A stretch of DNA of 64,000 bases from 0-14-0-80-60-11 sp049322355. GTDB taxonomy: Bacteria > Desulfobacterota > Desulfobaccia > Desulfobaccales > 0-14-0-80-60-11. Position numbers and translations under genes: made by a program. Position 1 is the first letter of the stretch. Every line of letters begins with the position of its first letter. Positions 34,477 to 41,634 of this stretch are shown here, piece by piece. Below the pieces are notes generated by a model. The model had not been told where the DNA came from, ran no database searches, and saw only the letters and a list, made by a program, of their open reading frames with translations. The stretch lies in the NCBI GenBank assembly GCA_049322355.1, contig JBMORG010000010.1, positions 558,001-622,000 of the forward strand. The letters are read 5' to 3'.

Positions 34477-34846
34477 AACCGCGAAACTGGCCGTAAGCCG
34501 AGTTCTGTCCCGGGTTGCCCCGGTGATGATCATTCCTCTAGGACCCTGGTTGCCCGGGGCCTCCAGCGACCTACCCGGGAGCTTCGGGCGGGCCACCCTC
34601 AAACGCTCCCCTATTTGGTCTTGCTCCGAGTGGGGTTTTCCTAGCCGGCAATGTCGCCACTGCCGCTGGTGAGCTCTTACCTCACCTTTTCACCCTTACC
34701 GTGGACGTACCACGGCGGTCTGGTCTCTGTGGCACTTTCCCTGGGGTTACCCCCGCTGGGCGTTACCCAGCACCCTGCCCTGTGGAGCTCGGACTTTCCT
34801 CCGGCTGCCAGATGGCGGCCGGCGATCATCTTGCCAGCTTCGCGAC
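34477..34846 (-). ncRNA. rnpB: RNase P RNA, bacterial class A
   Basis: On the minus strand the 5' part reads GAGGAAAGTCCGAGCTCCAC, then AGGGCAGGGTGCTGGGTAACGC, the universal CR-I region, and the 3' part contains ACAGAACTCGGCTTACGGCC. Helix P1 is formed by CGCGAAGCTGGC (34844-34833) with GCCAGTTTCGCG (34490-34479), which sets the ends within a few bases. CGGAGCAAGACCAAATAGGG marks the J-region near the middle. The RNA is the catalytic part of RNase P, which makes the 5' ends of tRNAs. A terminator follows directly, and a TATAAT box lies just upstream. Confidence 0.95.
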
Positions 34847-34867
34847 TCCATGGGGTCGGAAAAACTA

Positions 34868-34873
34868 ATTATA
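34868..34873 (-). promoter_or_regulatory. -10 box of rnpB
   Basis: A perfect TATAAT on the minus strand lies about 25 bases upstream of the RNA 5' end. It falls in the short gap before the rnhA stop, so the -35 region must lie inside rnhA; no consensus -35 at 16-18 bases was seen. Confidence 0.5.
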
Positions 34874-34875
34874 TT

Positions 34876-35427
34876 TTATCGCGTCCGCATCTTTTGGTCA
34901 ATGGCAGCATTGGCCAGGCGGTCTGCCAGGTGATTCAAATTCCGGGGAACGTGGGAAATTTCGAAGGTCTCAAATTCTTTGAGGGCTTGTTGGGCCGCTT
35001 CATACAAGGGCTGGAGGTGAGGGGCCTTCACCCGGTATACGCCCTTGAGCTGGCGAACCAGAAGCTCTGAATCGGCAAAGGCCTGGAGCTTCTTAACCCC
35101 GAGGTTCCGGGCCATTTTCAATCCCAGAATCAGGGCCTGATATTCCGCCACGTTATTGGTGGCCTGCCCCAGGTATTCGCCGTGTTGTACCCTGATGTCG
35201 CCAAGGGCGTCAATTAAAACTACACCGGCGCCGGCCTGGCCGGGATTACCCCGGGAGGCGCCGTCGCAGTAAAGGCTCCACACGCCTTCTTCCAGATCGC
35301 GGAAGTGGTCGGCCACTTCCTGAAAGAGCTCCTGCAATTGCTCCGGGGTAAGCTGAAACCGCTCCCGCACCTCCTTAAGGTCATGCCCCTTGGCCAGGGC
35401 TTGAAAGATGGCAGCCGGAGTACTCAT
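34876..35427 (-). CDS. RNase HI-type ribonuclease with N-terminal extension
   Basis: The 183-residue protein has a C-terminal RNase H domain with the acidic residues in LYCDGASRGNPGQAG (about residue 53), NNVAEYQALILGL (about 90), FADSELLVRQLKG (about 117), and HVPRNLNHLADRLAN near the C-terminus. It would cut the RNA strand of RNA-DNA hybrids. The first 48 residues form a helical extension resembling a small helix-turn-helix/RNA-binding segment that does not occur in E. coli RnhA. ATG at 35427 has AAGGG upstream. It lies 14 bp after the zinc-ribbon gene; rnpB follows. Confidence 0.9.
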   Translation of the reverse strand: MSTPAAIFQALAKGHDLKEVRERFQLTPEQLQELFQEVADHFRDLEEGVWSLYCDGASRGNPGQAGAGVVLIDALGDIRVQHGEYLGQATNNVAEYQALILGLKMARNLGVKKLQAFADSELLVRQLKGVYRVKAPHLQPLYEAAQQALKEFETFEISHVPRNLNHLADRLANAAIDQKMRTR

Positions 35428-35441
35428 CAATCCCTTATCCG

Positions 35442-36188
35442 TCAGGAGGCTTTTTGCTCACCAGCTTCTTCGGCTTCCTCCATTTCTTCGAGCCAGTAAA
35501 GAATGCGCTGGCAGTGCGGGCACTGCAGGATTTCTGTTCCCTTTTGCAGGTCGATAAACTGCTGAGGAAGAATATTCATATGACAACCCAGGCAGACGCC
35601 CTCTTGCACCGGCGAAATGGCTGTGCCGTTGCGGCGTTGGCGGATGAATTCATAGCGCTTCAGCAAAGCCGCAGGCAGGCCTTTGCGAAGTTTTTTGCGC
35701 TTTTCTTCCAACTCAGCCAACTCTTGCTGAAAGGTTTTCACTTGAGCTGCCACTTCCTGGCGCTTTTCGGCCAGAATCGCCTCCTGTTCCTCAATCTGCC
35801 GGCTTAGCTCCGCAATAAGGCCTTTCTGGGTTTCCATGAGGTCCAGGAGTTCCAGGATTTTGGTCTCACGTTGGTCCCGTTGGTCTTCTTTAAAAGCAAT
35901 CTCTTTGAGCATCGCCTTGTATTCGATATTGCTTTTGATCTCCATGAGGCGCTGGCGGCTGGTCTTGATCCCCTCCTCCATTTCGGTCATTTCCATTTCC
36001 GTATCCCGGTGCTGGGCCTTAAGGTCGGCCATTTCCTGAAGACGAACGGCATGGCTCACTTTCAGCTCATCCAGGACCGCCTCTGAGGCCTTCAGCTCTT
36101 CCGGCAGTCTTTCCAGCCCCTGGGTGACCTCCAGGATCACCTTGTCTATTTCCTGAACATCAATGAGTTTAATTAACTCCGGTAGCAA
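35442..36188 (-). CDS. Coiled-coil protein with C-terminal C4 zinc ribbon
   Basis: The 248-residue protein is a long alpha-helical coiled coil (about residues 5-185, rich in Glu, Leu and Lys) ending in a zinc ribbon with CLGCH near 199 and CPHCQ near 224. It belongs to the family of Chlamydia CT398 and Helicobacter HP0958, which bind sigma-54 or flagellar RNA and secretion parts; the exact role outside those species is unknown. A TTG start at 36188 is supported by GGAGGT seven bases upstream. It lies 116 bp after the NIF3 gene, a pairing that is frequent in deltaproteobacteria. Confidence 0.85.
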   Translation of the reverse strand: MLPELIKLIDVQEIDKVILEVTQGLERLPEELKASEAVLDELKVSHAVRLQEMADLKAQHRDTEMEMTEMEEGIKTSRQRLMEIKSNIEYKAMLKEIAFKEDQRDQRETKILELLDLMETQKGLIAELSRQIEEQEAILAEKRQEVAAQVKTFQQELAELEEKRKKLRKGLPAALLKRYEFIRQRRNGTAISPVQEGVCLGCHMNILPQQFIDLQKGTEILQCPHCQRILYWLEEMEEAEEAGEQKAS

Positions 36189-36304
36189 AATTCAACCTCC
36201 GCTTGTGGCAGGATGTTTGGTATTAATGCGGCTCGAGCGAGGCGCAGCACGCCTTGCCCCCGTAAATTCCAGTTTAAGTAATGTTTCAAGTTCTTTGGTT
36301 TTCC

Positions 36305-37423
36305 TCACATATAGCTGCATGGGAAAGGCTGGGCAGCCGCCACCAAGACTTCTAGTCCCAGGCCGGCATCATGAAACAGATTACGGAGCTGCTTAGCCCA
36401 GGGTTCCATAAACACTACTTCGCTGGCAAAATGGCCCACCGCCATCACCGCAAAGTCTTCCGGCAACCCCGGCGGAACTTGGTGATGGCGCACTTCCCCG
36501 GTGAGATAGACCTGGGCGCCCCGGCTCAAGGCGTCCGGTAAAAGCTCCCCCCCGCTGCCGCCACACAACGCCAACCGCTGCACCTCCTGGGGTGGTTGTC
36601 CCCACACCTGCACCGTTTTCACCCCGAACATCTTTTTCACCGTGCGCATGACCTGGGAAAAAGGCCGTGGCGTGGCCCAGGACCCGATGCGACCCAAACC
36701 CAGGGGCGTGCCAGGATGCCGCACCGGATAGAGGTCGTAAGCCACTTCTTCGTAGGGGTGGGTTTCTTTCAGGCGGGATAGGGCCGTGGGCAGCAGGGAT
36801 TCTGGGGCCAGAATTTCCAGACGAGTCTCCTGAGCCTTGGAAAGGTCCCCCACCTCACCCTGGAAGGGCTGCGCGCCCGGCAAGGGACGATATGTGCCCT
36901 GTCCTTGGGCTGCAAAAGTACAGTGGGAATACCGGCCAATGACGCCGAGGCCGGCGTCCCCCAAAGCCTGACGTACCAGGTCCTCGAACCCCGCCGGGAT
37001 GAACACCACCAGCTTATACCAGGGGTCTCTAGTGGTAGGGGTCAGAACTTGCACACTGTTCAATTCGAGTTCTTCGGCCAGAAAGTCGTTGAGGCCGCCC
37101 GGGGTGATATCCAGGTTGGTGTGGCACGACACCATGGCCAAACCGTTCCTCAGCAAATTAGCCAGCAACCGGCCGCCGGGGCGATCTTCCCGCACGTCTT
37201 TTATGGGCTGATAGAGGAGGGGGTGGTGAGTCAGGAGGAGCTGGGCACCTCTTTGCGCCGCTTCTGCGACGATGTCAGGGGTGACTTCCAGGGCCACCAG
37301 GATAGCCTCAATCCGCTTTTCGGGGTGTCCCACTTCGAGCCCAATCTTATCACCGCTTACGGCCCAGGCCGATGGGTAGCGGCTTTCCAGCAAATTGAGG
37401 ATGTCTTGCAGCGACGCGCTCAT
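36305..37423 (-). CDS. NIF3/GTP cyclohydrolase I type 2 family dinuclear-metal protein
   Basis: The 372-residue protein has the split NIF3 domain with an inserted PII-like domain (about residues 125-230). Metal ligands are visible in LLLTHHPLLYQP (about 60), SCHTNLDITPGGLND (about 100), and GHFASEVVF near 335. NIF3 proteins bind two metal ions and form hexameric rings; the activity is still debated. The usual W-D-N-x-G-L at the N-terminus is replaced by SGDKIGLEVG, which keeps the Gly-Leu part only. The start ATG at 37423 lies just after the tRNA terminator. Confidence 0.9.
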   Translation of the reverse strand: MSASLQDILNLLESRYPSAWAVSGDKIGLEVGHPEKRIEAILVALEVTPDIVAEAAQRGAQLLLTHHPLLYQPIKDVREDRPGGRLLANLLRNGLAMVSCHTNLDITPGGLNDFLAEELELNSVQVLTPTTRDPWYKLVVFIPAGFEDLVRQALGDAGLGVIGRYSHCTFAAQGQGTYRPLPGAQPFQGEVGDLSKAQETRLEILAPESLLPTALSRLKETHPYEEVAYDLYPVRHPGTPLGLGRIGSWATPRPFSQVMRTVKKMFGVKTVQVWGQPPQEVQRLALCGGSGGELLPDALSRGAQVYLTGEVRHHQVPPGLPEDFAVMAVGHFASEVVFMEPWAKQLRNLFHDAGLGLEVLVAAAQPFPCSYM

Positions 37424-37430
37424 GGGACAT

Positions 37431-37457
37431 AAAAAAGGGGTGCGCAGAGAGCACCCC
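37431..37457 (-). terminator. Intrinsic terminator of the tRNA gene
   Basis: Minus-strand GGGGTGC and GCACCCC enclose a seven-base loop, followed by TTTTTT. It lies 70 bases after the tRNA 3' end and directly before the NIF3 start. Confidence 0.8.
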
Positions 37458-37525
37458 CGGGGTTAAACCCCTTTAGAATCGAAGATCTATATCGTTCTCG
37501 CAATATGGCTATACTCCCGGATGCG

Positions 37526-37601
37526 TGGTGGGCCCACCCGGATTTGAACCAGGGACCGTCCGGTTATGAGCCGGTTGCTCTAACCGCTGAGCTATGGGCC
37601 C
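37526..37601 (-). tRNA. tRNA with anticodon CAT (Met elongator or Ile2)
   Basis: The minus strand folds as a full cloverleaf: acceptor GGGCCC/GGGCCC, D arm GCTC...GAGC, anticodon arm CCGG-CTCATAA-CCGG with anticodon CAT, T arm CCTGG-TTCAAAT-CCGGG, and encoded CCA. G1-C72 pairing and the lack of three G-C pairs in the anticodon stem exclude the initiator. The D arm TTAGAGC and GGTCCCTGGTTCAA resemble the lysidine-modified tRNA-Ile2 more than tRNA-Met, but a final choice needs TilS identity elements. It lies between rpoD and the NIF3 gene. Confidence 0.95.
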
Positions 37602-37671
37602 GTGCATGGCAGTCACCGGGGGGCATCCCCATGGAATCGGTCACGTGCCCTTGTTTGCCCCCCATTTTATT

Positions 37672-37699
37672 ATTATAACTCTCCTTTCCGATTGTTCAA
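37672..37699 (-). promoter_or_regulatory. Candidate promoter of the CAT tRNA
   Basis: Minus-strand TTGAAC (37699-37694) and a perfect TATAAT (37677-37672) are 16 bases apart. The predicted start near 37665 is about 64 bases ahead of the tRNA 5' end, in the gap after rpoD. Confidence 0.5.
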
Positions 37700-37725
37700 T
37701 AGGCGGAGGCCAGACAAGTCCAAAA

Positions 37726-39453
37726 TCAAGTCTCCATAAAGCTTTTCAGTCGGGTGCTCCGGGATGGATGGCGGAGCTTCCGCAGGGCCTTGGCTTCGAT
37801 CTGGCGGATGCGTTCCCGGGTGACTTCAAAATCCCTGCCCACTTCCTCCAGGGTGTGGTCGGTCTTTTCGCCGATGCCAAAACGTTTGCGCAGTACCTTT
37901 TCTTCCCGGGGAGTGAGGGTGGCCAGCATCTTGCGGGTCTGGTCCGCCAGGTTCAGGTTGGCCACCGCCTCGATGGGAGTAGAGATTTTCTTGTCCTCGA
38001 TGAAATCTCCCAGGTGGCTGTCTTCTTCATCACCGATGGGTGTTTCCAGGGAGAGGGGCTCTTTGGCGATCTTCAACACCTTGCGAACCTTTTCCAGGGG
38101 GAACTCCATCTTTTCGGCAATCTCTTCTGGAGTGGGTTCCCGACCAATCTCCTGGACCAGATACCGGGAAGTGCGGATCAGTTTGTTGATGGTTTCGATC
38201 ATGTGAACCGGGATGCGGATGGTGCGGGCCTGGTCTGCGATGGCCCGGGTGATGGCCTGGCGAATCCACCAGGTGGCATAGGTGCTGAACTTGTAACCCC
38301 GCTCGTATTCGAATTTTTCCACAGCCTTCATCAGGCCGATGTTTCCTTCCTGGATCAGGTCCAGGAACTGCAACCCCCGGTTGGTGTACTTTTTGGCAAT
38401 GCTTACTACCAGGCGCAGGTTGGCCTCCACCAGCTCACGTTTCGCCTTTTGGGCCTGGTATTCCCCTTTCTCGGCCTTTACCAGGATCGCCAACAACCGG
38501 CCGGCCGACAGTCCCACTTCATTCTCAATTCTTCTCAAACGCCGCCGGGATTGGGTCCAGACTTCATCCAGCTCGGCCAGGCGTTCGGGAATCAGGACCG
38601 GAGGCAATGGCTGTTCCGGAGCCTTGTTCTTGAGTTCCCGGCGCAATTGGCGATATCTGGTGCCCGATAAGCCCGCGGCGCCCAGAGCTTTCTCCAACTT
38701 GTGCTGACAATCCCGAATAACATAGCCAAAATTACGCAGCCGCTCGAGAATATCCTCCAGATAGTGGCGCTCCATCCGCAGGCTTTTGAAGGTCTCCACC
38801 AGACGTTGCCGCTGGGCGGCGATTTTCTGCTCCAGTTGTAAACGGGCTTCGTCTTTCGGGGGCAACTCCCCCGCTTCTTTCATCATCTGCCGAATTTTTT
38901 CTTCCTGGGAACGTACCTTTTGGATCAATTTCATTATTCGGGATTTCTGGGTGGATAAATCCACGGAAGGATCGTCTTCACCGAAATCATCCAGAGAACT
39001 CTGAGGCGTCAATTTCTCCTCTTCCAACTGATTCACCAACTTTATAATCTCTTTAAAGCTAAGGGGGACCTCCAACAGTGAGTGGAGCACCTCTCTTTCC
39101 CCCTCTTCGATGCGTTTGGCAATGGCCACTTCCCCTTCCCGGGTGAGTAAGGAGACAGTCCCCATTTCTTTAAGATAGAGGCGCACCGGATCATCAAATT
39201 TGGCGGCGGCCTCCGGTTCCAGGCCCAATTCCCCCTCGCCTTCCCCCAGGTCTATTTGCGAGGTGAGGGGCATAGTGGAAACCTCGGGAGAAGGAATCTC
39301 CAGGTCATCAAAGATCATGATATCCTTCATCTGCTCATTTAAGAGGCTCTCGGGAGATAGGGAGTCGTTCAGGTCATCCACGATGATCAAGTTGTCATCA
39401 TCCCCCATGGGCATGATATCCTGAAAGCCGTCCATTCCCATTCCCTTATTCAT
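37726..39453 (-). CDS. rpoD: RNA polymerase primary sigma factor RpoD
   Basis: The 575-residue protein is a sigma-70 housekeeping factor: region 1.2 at DPVRLYLKEMGTVSLLTREGE, a long non-conserved stretch (about residues 120-320), region 2 with FLDLIQEGNIGLMKAVEKF and FSTYATWWIRQAITRAI, region 3 with REPTPEEIAEKM, and region 4.2 with TLEEVGRDFEVTRERIRQIE. The N-terminal 85 residues are acidic, with runs of Asp, in place of a typical region 1.1. It starts by a 4-bp ATGA overlap with the dnaG stop, so it is coupled to primase expression. Confidence 0.96.
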   Translation of the reverse strand: MNKGMGMDGFQDIMPMGDDDNLIIVDDLNDSLSPESLLNEQMKDIMIFDDLEIPSPEVSTMPLTSQIDLGEGEGELGLEPEAAAKFDDPVRLYLKEMGTVSLLTREGEVAIAKRIEEGEREVLHSLLEVPLSFKEIIKLVNQLEEEKLTPQSSLDDFGEDDPSVDLSTQKSRIMKLIQKVRSQEEKIRQMMKEAGELPPKDEARLQLEQKIAAQRQRLVETFKSLRMERHYLEDILERLRNFGYVIRDCQHKLEKALGAAGLSGTRYRQLRRELKNKAPEQPLPPVLIPERLAELDEVWTQSRRRLRRIENEVGLSAGRLLAILVKAEKGEYQAQKAKRELVEANLRLVVSIAKKYTNRGLQFLDLIQEGNIGLMKAVEKFEYERGYKFSTYATWWIRQAITRAIADQARTIRIPVHMIETINKLIRTSRYLVQEIGREPTPEEIAEKMEFPLEKVRKVLKIAKEPLSLETPIGDEEDSHLGDFIEDKKISTPIEAVANLNLADQTRKMLATLTPREEKVLRKRFGIGEKTDHTLEEVGRDFEVTRERIRQIEAKALRKLRHPSRSTRLKSFMET

Positions 39454-41231
39454 CCAGTTTCTCCTTTTATGACATGGCTGCTCTCGAGCTGTTTCAACTG
39501 CCGGTCGATCTCCCGCTTGTGTGCCAGAAGGATGGGGAGGTCGTCACCCTCGATCGGGGTGGCCCTGAGTCGATCATTGATGTGTGACTGCGCCTTTTTA
39601 AGCCGGCGTACGGCCAGAGTTCGGCGCCAGTCGGCGGCCAATTGCACCGCAGAATAACCGTCTACATTTCCCTCCTCTAAGGTTAGGGCACAGATGCGCT
39701 GCCTTTGGGTTTCTTCCGTGGCCTGCGACACCAGGAGACCATGATCTACGCGGCCATGCTCCTTAAAACTATTAATTATCAGCACCAGGAGTCCTTTAAG
39801 CTCCGAATTGGTGAACTCCTCGGCCCATTCCTCCAATTCCTCCAGAGTGACGGTCTCCGGGTGGCTCAGGACCCAGCGAATCAAAGCTTTTTCCAGGCTG
39901 ACCGCCAGGTGGGCTTTAGGGTCTAACCGGGCCGAAGAGATAGGTGCCATGGAAGTAAGGCTTTTCTTCAGCACCACCTCATCCACCCCCAGGCGCTCTC
40001 CGGCATTTTTCAGCCACAGGTCCCGCTCCACCGGGTCTGATATCGCGTTCACGTAAGGGCGCAGTTCCTCCAGAACCCGCACTCGGCCTTGGATATCGGA
40101 GCCGTGGGTGGCAATCAGGTCATCCAGCAGGTAGCTGAACCAGGGCTGGGCCGCCTCCCAGGCGTTGCGAAATAACTCCACCCCGTGGGTGCGGGCATAA
40201 TCGTCCGGGTCCAGCCCCCCCGGCAGGGGCAGGGCCCGCACTGCCAGTTTTTCCTGGGCAAAGAGCGGAAAGGCCCGCTTCATGGCCTTGGCCCCCGCGG
40301 CGTCGCCGTCATAGACCAGGACTACTTTGTCTGCCAGAGATTTTAACAGGCGCACTTGTTCACGAGTCAGAGCGGTGCCCAGGGTGGCCAGGACATTGGC
40401 GATGCCTTTAACCTGCAAGGCAATCAGGTCCAAGTACCCCTCCACCACCAGGGCCACGCCGCTATGGCGCAGGGCCTCCGCGGCCTGCGGCAGACCGTAA
40501 AGCGTGCGTCCCTTGGAGTAGAGCAGGGACTCCGGAGAGTTGAGGTACTTGGGTTCGGCATCCCCGATGGTCCGGCCTCCGAACGCGATGACCCTACTCT
40601 GCCGGTCGAAAATGGGGAAAATGATGCGATCGCGGAAGCGGTCATAATAGCCGCCTTGGGTACGGGGCATGAGCAGGCCCACTTCCTGGGCCAGCTCCAA
40701 CGGAATGCCCCGGCCCTGGAAATGCCGCCGCAAGGCATCCCAAGAATCAGGCGCGTAACCCAACTGAAAAGCCCGGATGATCTCCGGGGTCAGCCCCCGC
40801 TTTTTCAGGTAGTCCCGCCCCGGCTGGCCTTCGGAACTGGCGAGGGTGGTGGCATAGAAGGCCGCGGCCGCGGCATTGGCCTCATACGCGGTAGTGCGCT
40901 TTTTGGCCTGCTGGGCCCCCTCCGGCCCCAATTCTTTGAGGGTCAAGGGGATGCCGTAGCGCCGGGCCAGCTCCTGGGCGGCCTCTGGGAAGCTCAGGCG
41001 GTGATATTGCATTATAAAAGAAATGACATTCCCCCCGGCCCCGCACCCAAAGCAGTAAAAAATCCCCTTATCCGGCGCCACCGTAAAGGACGGCTTGGTC
41101 TCGGAGTGAAACGGGCACAGTCCCAAAAGATTGCGGCCCTTTTGCTCCAACCTGACATACTGGCCTACTACCTCTTCAATAGAGGCCGCGTCTTTAATCT
41201 CCAGGAGCTTATCTTCGGGGATGAAAGCCAT
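39450..41231 (-). CDS. dnaG: DNA primase
   Basis: The 593-residue protein makes RNA primers for replication. The N-terminal CHC2-type zinc finger is seen as CPFHSETKPSF and YCFGCGAGG (about residues 39-68), the RNA-polymerase/TOPRIM core has VVEGYLDLIAL (about 262) and VYDGDAAGAKAMKRA (about 308), and the C-terminal helical part is the DnaB-interaction region. The ATG at 41231 follows the 403-bp repeat-filled gap after mutS2. Genes on either side are mutS2 and rpoD. dnaB, its helicase partner, starts at 62844 in this same window. Confidence 0.95.
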   Translation of the reverse strand: MAFIPEDKLLEIKDAASIEEVVGQYVRLEQKGRNLLGLCPFHSETKPSFTVAPDKGIFYCFGCGAGGNVISFIMQYHRLSFPEAAQELARRYGIPLTLKELGPEGAQQAKKRTTAYEANAAAAAFYATTLASSEGQPGRDYLKKRGLTPEIIRAFQLGYAPDSWDALRRHFQGRGIPLELAQEVGLLMPRTQGGYYDRFRDRIIFPIFDRQSRVIAFGGRTIGDAEPKYLNSPESLLYSKGRTLYGLPQAAEALRHSGVALVVEGYLDLIALQVKGIANVLATLGTALTREQVRLLKSLADKVVLVYDGDAAGAKAMKRAFPLFAQEKLAVRALPLPGGLDPDDYARTHGVELFRNAWEAAQPWFSYLLDDLIATHGSDIQGRVRVLEELRPYVNAISDPVERDLWLKNAGERLGVDEVVLKKSLTSMAPISSARLDPKAHLAVSLEKALIRWVLSHPETVTLEELEEWAEEFTNSELKGLLVLIINSFKEHGRVDHGLLVSQATEETQRQRICALTLEEGNVDGYSAVQLAADWRRTLAVRRLKKAQSHINDRLRATPIEGDDLPILLAHKREIDRQLKQLESSHVIKGETG

Positions 41232-41278
41232 TTAAATGCCGGTTTTTGGTTTTCGGTTTTCCAGTTTAAGGCTTTTTT

Positions 41279-41357
41279 AAATCCCCCTAAATCCCCCTTT
41301 TTCAAAGGGGGACTTTTGAATCCCCCCCTTTACCAAAGGGGGGTTAGGGGGGATTTT
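41279..41357. repeat. Palindromic intergenic repeat, family A, copy 4
   Basis: AAATCCCCCTAAATCCCCC at the left, hairpins CCCCCTTTTTCAAAGGGGG and CCCCCCCTTTACCAAAGGGG, and TTAGGGGGGATTT at the right. It is nearly identical in layout to the copy at 10012-10090. Confidence 0.85.
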
Positions 41358-41385
41358 ATCTTTAGCTGATCGCTACGCTTTCTCC

Positions 41386-41440
41386 TCGTTCCCAAGTTGC
41401 ACTTGGGAACGCCCTGGTTTTTGCCAAGCTCCGCTTGGCC
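41386..41440. repeat. Hairpin repeats, family D, copy 2
   Basis: CGTTCCCAAG-TTGCA-CTTGGGAACG is a perfect hairpin (41387-41411), followed by GCCAAGC/GCTTGGC (41423-41439). Confidence 0.75.
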
Positions 41441-41472
41441 TGTGGCGGGGCGGGCGTCTTCGCACCCCAATC

Positions 41473-41568
41473 TTATTCCCTTCCCCCGGTGGGAGGGGGT
41501 TAGGGGTAGGGGGAAAAATGCCTTGCCACCCCCACCCTAACCCTCCCCCATCAAGGGGGAGGAAATTT
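41473..41568. repeat. Long palindromic repeat, family B, copy 2
   Basis: TTCCCTTCCCCCGGTGGGAG with GGGGTTAGGGGTAGGGGG at the left pairs with CCCCCACCCTAACCCTCCCC and CATCAAGGGGGAGGAAA at the right. This is the best preserved of the three copies. Confidence 0.85.
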
Positions 41569-41634
41569 TCAGTGGTGACACACGCTTTTCTGCCTGTTCC
41601 CCGCGGGGGATGGCCGCCCCCCATTTTCCCCCCC

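Larger units (their letters stand above)
41232..41634. other. Repeat-filled gap between mutS2 and dnaG
   Basis: This 403-bp gap carries repeat A (41279-41357), repeat D (41386-41440) and repeat B (41473-41568), plus a GGTTTTTGGTTTTCGG stretch near 41240 like those at about 360 and 50240. No gene is credible: the frame 41373-41642 merely reads the repeats. As mutS2 is transcribed toward dnaG, these hairpins probably modulate the lower part of the operon. Confidence 0.7.

Noticed and set aside
37526..37601. Initiator tRNA reading of the CAT tRNA
   Set aside because: The acceptor has a normal G1-C72 pair and the anticodon stem lacks the three G-C pairs of initiators.
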